Shown here: positions 60,791 to 64,000 of the stretch, in pieces
Position numbering within the stretch: position 1 is the first letter of the stretch
Layout: each line of letters begins with the position of its first letter
From: Xestospongia bergquistia
Taxonomy: Eukaryota; Porifera; Demospongiae; Haplosclerida; Petrosiidae
Length of the DNA: 64,000 nucleotides
NCBI GenBank assembly: GCA_963965975.1
Contig: OZ014414.1
Span: 8,613,230-8,677,229, forward strand
Reading direction: 5' to 3'
Notes under the pieces: generated by a model
The model's input: only the letters and a program-made list of their open reading frames with translations
What the model was told of the DNA's origin: nothing
Databases searched by the model: none
Made by a program: the position numbers and the translations under genes

Positions 60791-61215
60791 CTCGTCCCAT
60801 TAATATAACACAGTATACATCATTATATCAACCACATTGTTATACATTACCAGGTCCTTCAATTTATAATAGTACAAATACATCAACTTATTTCTCACCT
60901 GCTACTTCCCTTCATTATATATGATGATATTAATGGTCATTTAGTTCAATCTACTCAGTCATTATCATTAACAACATCATCCTTTGAAGTAACAAATCAA
61001 GATTTACATCATATATTGAGACTTTAGTGCTATTATGTACTATAACTATAGTGCGTGTCACCATTCAATTTGGAATTCATAACTTGTGAATATTCATAAG
61101 GTGCTAAACAGCCACACCCTAAATATGAGGGAGACACTTCCTCTTCGCTGATGCACAGCAAATAATAGATTCTAGTTCATTAGACTATATCTTATTTGCT
61201 CTCATAATACTAACT

Positions 61216-62212
61216 ATGGCTGCAAAGGAACTACCTCAAACTCAACATCTAGGTAACATACAAGACCTGATATAACTGTTAGTTATTTTAATATCTTACT
61301 TCTCTTCATTTAGATATTTCAGATCTTTTGAAGAAGACTCCCACTAAACATGAACTGCTCAATCTATTAGCTGATATTAGTCACTTGTGGCCTGAGATTG
61401 GCTTTTCACTCAATGTTTCTGACAATGTTTTAGATGGTTTAAAATCCAGCCAAGACAGGGACACTGTCAAACTCGCTAAAATAATTGATACCTGGCTAAT
61501 CACTAATACTTCTCAACCGCATTTCATTACCTGGGAAACAGTGATTGAAGCCATCAAGGGTCCTATTGTTAAACATATTGAGAAGGCCAATGCAATACAT
61601 CAATACTTAACTAAAGGTAAGTTGATATAACATTTATTGACGTAGTCAGGGAATATATGTTTGTTCCTTAGTGAAAAAAGACGCTCTCCAAAGTTTTATT
61701 GGAGAAATGTCACAGTGTCTGATCAATCCTGTAAAAGTGTCCCAGCTGTTATTTAGTGAAAGATGTATCTGTGAAGAAACACTTGATGAGATGGAGTCAT
61801 TACAAAGCTCCCCAGATGAGAAGAAGACAACTATATTATCTGCTATAAATACAACAATATCTTTGGACTGCAAGAAGTTGAAAGTGTTAGCTACAGTGCT
61901 CTCCAAGTTTGAGGAAACAAGACTTTTATCTGAAAAAATTATCAGTGAATATAGTAAGAATTTTACTCACTATTAACTTACTGTATAATTGCTTATTTTC
62001 TTAGCTCAAAAGTATCCAGATGATCAGATGACAGTAGTTCAAGAGATACCAACGACAGGTCATAGTGGTCATCAATATCAAGGTACTAGTGACTCAATGG
62101 AGGGTATAGGATATGATCATACAATGAAGTACTTGGAATATCAGGTTGATACCAACATTATTCATAAATCAATGTACATCTTGTTGCTTAGCAATCTCAT
62201 GAGATGACATAG
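61216..62212 (+). CDS. Receptor gene 8: truncated DD2 / CARD-like protein (260 aa)
   Basis: Exons 61216-61252 (MAAKELPQTQHL), 61314-61616 (death domain), 61672-61953 (CARD-like 1), 62005-62144 (linker) and 62192-62212. They match gene 7 with few substitutions until TAG at 62210-62212, where gene 7 has GAA (QSHEMTE). Downstream, the NLS-like stretch (RKRLRKDKEISDEDE, about 62230-62275) is followed by another stop, and no CARD-like 2, module, coiled coil or LRR exons exist before gene 9. It is either a pseudogene or a short adaptor with two death-fold domains that could bind longer paralogues through like-like contacts. Confidence 0.7.
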
Positions 62213-62289
62213 TTAAGTATGTCAAGTACAAGAAAGCGACTACGAAAAGACAAAGAGATATCAGATGAGGATGAAATGGATCAATAGTA

Positions 62290-63560
62290 GATGGAGTGTG
62301 ATTAATTCATACAATAGATATTACATTTAAATGTAATATTGGTATCATCTGTCCATTAGTTGACTATCTATCCATTCATTACAGACTATTGTATGATAAC
62401 TAATGAACAGATGAATGTATGGATGACTTAATATGACCATTTAAAATGGATGTCTTCTTGATAAAGTCGTGATAAAGATTGGTTTGATCTAAGTCAGCAT
62501 TAGATATACTACGTGGTAAGGAGACATGAACCATTGTCCAATGAAGTAATAATTATAAAGTAACTGTAAAAGAATTAATAATGAAAATTATATTATGTTA
62601 TTAAAACAATGTATTAATGAAGTACATGTTTTAATTATTACATATACATGTAATTAGATGTACTATTGTGGTACGTCTAGTTATTAATAATTATTACATA
62701 AGAATATACTTAACTCTTTTGTTCTCTTAATATACAAATTTATATAAATTATTATGACATTATTTCATATAATAATAATATAGGGTGAGTTTATTGCAGC
62801 TGTGACAAATTTATTTGATCATGTGATGAGCTGTTTATCACATGACAACTGACATCAATATTAGGGAAATATATACATGTACATGTAAATATACATGTAC
62901 ATGTACATGTGGTAAAGGTTCTAAAGTTTTGTTGAGTAGGTCCCAAAATTTCTAAATGATTTGGGAATTAATTGATATTGAAAAAGATACAAATTCAGTA
63001 AAACAATGTACATAAAGTCATATAGTCCATTTTAATATCTCTAATAATGTAACTACATGTTATATATATAGTCAATTACTATATATATTACCAACCAGTG
63101 TTAAGTTGATAAGGAGAGACCATACAAGACCACTCCCCTTAGTTAAACACAAGTATTGTGTAGTTAGTATGGGAGAACATACTACATATTAACTCTTAAA
63201 TCATTATATAGTTTGAAAGTATTAAACTGGTTACATTACTATAAGAATATATACAACAAATATTCTATTATCTAGTGATAGAGGAATTAAGTTCAATAAA
63301 TGTATTATTTAATATAAACTTAATATATTTTTAAGTCCAAGGTTCAAAGGATTTAGTCACTTATAATATCTTAGTATTAATATCACATGACATTGAAATA
63401 AATAATTTTAGCAAATTAATAATAAATGTACATATTGTAATATTATACATGTATATGTATTGTCATGGATACAGCTGTATGTTACATATAATATTTACAT
63501 AATAGCTCTAAATAAGAGTACAATAAAACTTGATATAAGTAATTTTAAAAACGCAATCAG
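62290..63560. other. A+T-rich intergenic stretch, no gene seen
   Basis: It contains ATGTACATG palindromic runs at about 62875-62910 and (TA)n near 63061-63090. No open frame or recognisable element. Confidence 0.6.
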
Positions 63561-63795
63561 TTAATGATAATTACTACACAAGCACAGTATCTTACCTCTT
63601 GTTAAAGATGATCTCTATTTACAATTCTCAGGACAGTCAGTATTGTCTCTGAAGTCTATAAAATATGGCGCAATAACAAATTGTTGATACTGCAAGTGAA
63701 GGGGAAGATTTTCCAGGTCATACCACGCCCATCAATTAATATTTTGGGTGTGGCCTTATTTATTAACGCTGCGTAGGCGTGTCAGCAAAGAAGCA

Positions 63796-64000
63796 ATGGC
63801 TGCAGGAAACCTATCTTTTGAGGAGATTCTCGTAGAGAAACCAACACTTGATGAATTATGTGAACATATTTGTATTGGTAGTAAATGGTATCAGTTGGGA
63901 ATTCAGTTGAAACTGAACATTAAGAAGTTAGAAGATATTCACAAACTACCAGATGACTCCACATACAAAACAACAAAAATGTTTGAGTTGTGGTTAGATA
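63796..64000 (+). CDS. Receptor gene 9, first exon (death domain, partial)
   Basis: ATG 63796 opens MAAGNLSFEEILVEKPTLDE, then IGSKWYQLGIQLKLNIKKLE and TTKMFELWLD up to the window end, the same death domain as in genes 2, 5 and 6. The start is fixed by the common AAGAAGCAATGGCTGCA context. The upstream 230 bp match the orphan flank at 1595-1760. Confidence 0.85.
   Translation, partial: MAAGNLSFEEILVEKPTLDELCEHICIGSKWYQLGIQLKLNIKKLEDIHKLPDDSTYKTTKMFELWLD

Overview
The window reads as nuclear DNA of an intron-rich, A+T-rich invertebrate. The intergenic DNA is packed with small transposons, most introns are short (about 45-110 bp), donors are GTAAGT-like, and the dominant genes join death-fold domains to leucine-rich repeats (LRRs). 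Together with the LINE, MULE, hAT and Penelope relics this fits a marine demosponge, most likely Amphimedon queenslandica or a close relative. The species call is inference; no search was run.

The backbone is a head-to-tail array on the + strand of one receptor-like gene family, with parts of nine members. Gene 1 is only the last LRR exon (1-591). Gene 2 (3208-8024) is a pseudogene. Gene 3 (12334-18759), gene 5 (28435-33347) and gene 6 (39883-45296) splice in silico into open frames of 1127, 1121 and 1107 codons. Unit 4 is an orphan LRR exon (24493-25286). Gene 7 (50590-56498) is open if one decayed exon is skipped. Gene 8 (61216-62212) is truncated by a stop. Gene 9 starts at 63796 and runs off the window. 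The protein plan is one or two death domains, a CARD-like six-helix domain, a charged linker (a bipartite nuclear signal in gene 3), a second CARD-like domain, a conserved module of about 220 residues, a coiled coil from several small exons, and six to seven ribonuclease-inhibitor-type LRRs on one exon. No NACHT or NB-ARC NTPase is visible. The seven LRR exons are nearly identical except at the exposed beta-strand positions, where whole codons are swapped. That is the most striking signal in the window.

Between family members lie broken pieces of other genes, mostly on the - strand: an unrecognised 62-codon gene (2285-3090), FKBP4/5-like (10240-11050), RABL3-like (11915-12190), three partial copies of a ROS1/sevenless-like receptor tyrosine kinase (22000-28020, 47105-48640, 58348-59330), an aldo-keto reductase 3' end (35859-36111, + strand), one DUS4-like exon (48705-48960), and a complete homogentisate 1,2-dioxygenase gene (36236-38489) whose only visible lesion is a Trp-to-stop codon.

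Mobile DNA: four 5' fragments of a non-LTR retrotransposon encoding a 2A-like peptide and a PHD finger, each at the same place just after an LRR exon; a FLYWCH-MULE transposase (34233-35627) and a short MULE derivative with sub-repeated terminal inverted repeats (11069-11722); a hAT MITE with an exact 8-bp target duplication (9482-9975); two truncated hAT transposases; a Penelope-like relic with inverted repeats, hammerhead-like motifs and a 13-bp target duplication (33365-34055); and three further MITE families inside introns of the receptor genes. Intervals 45297-51740 and 56499-62212 are two copies of one segmental duplication, so many insertions and deletions can be dated against an empty paralogous site inside the window.
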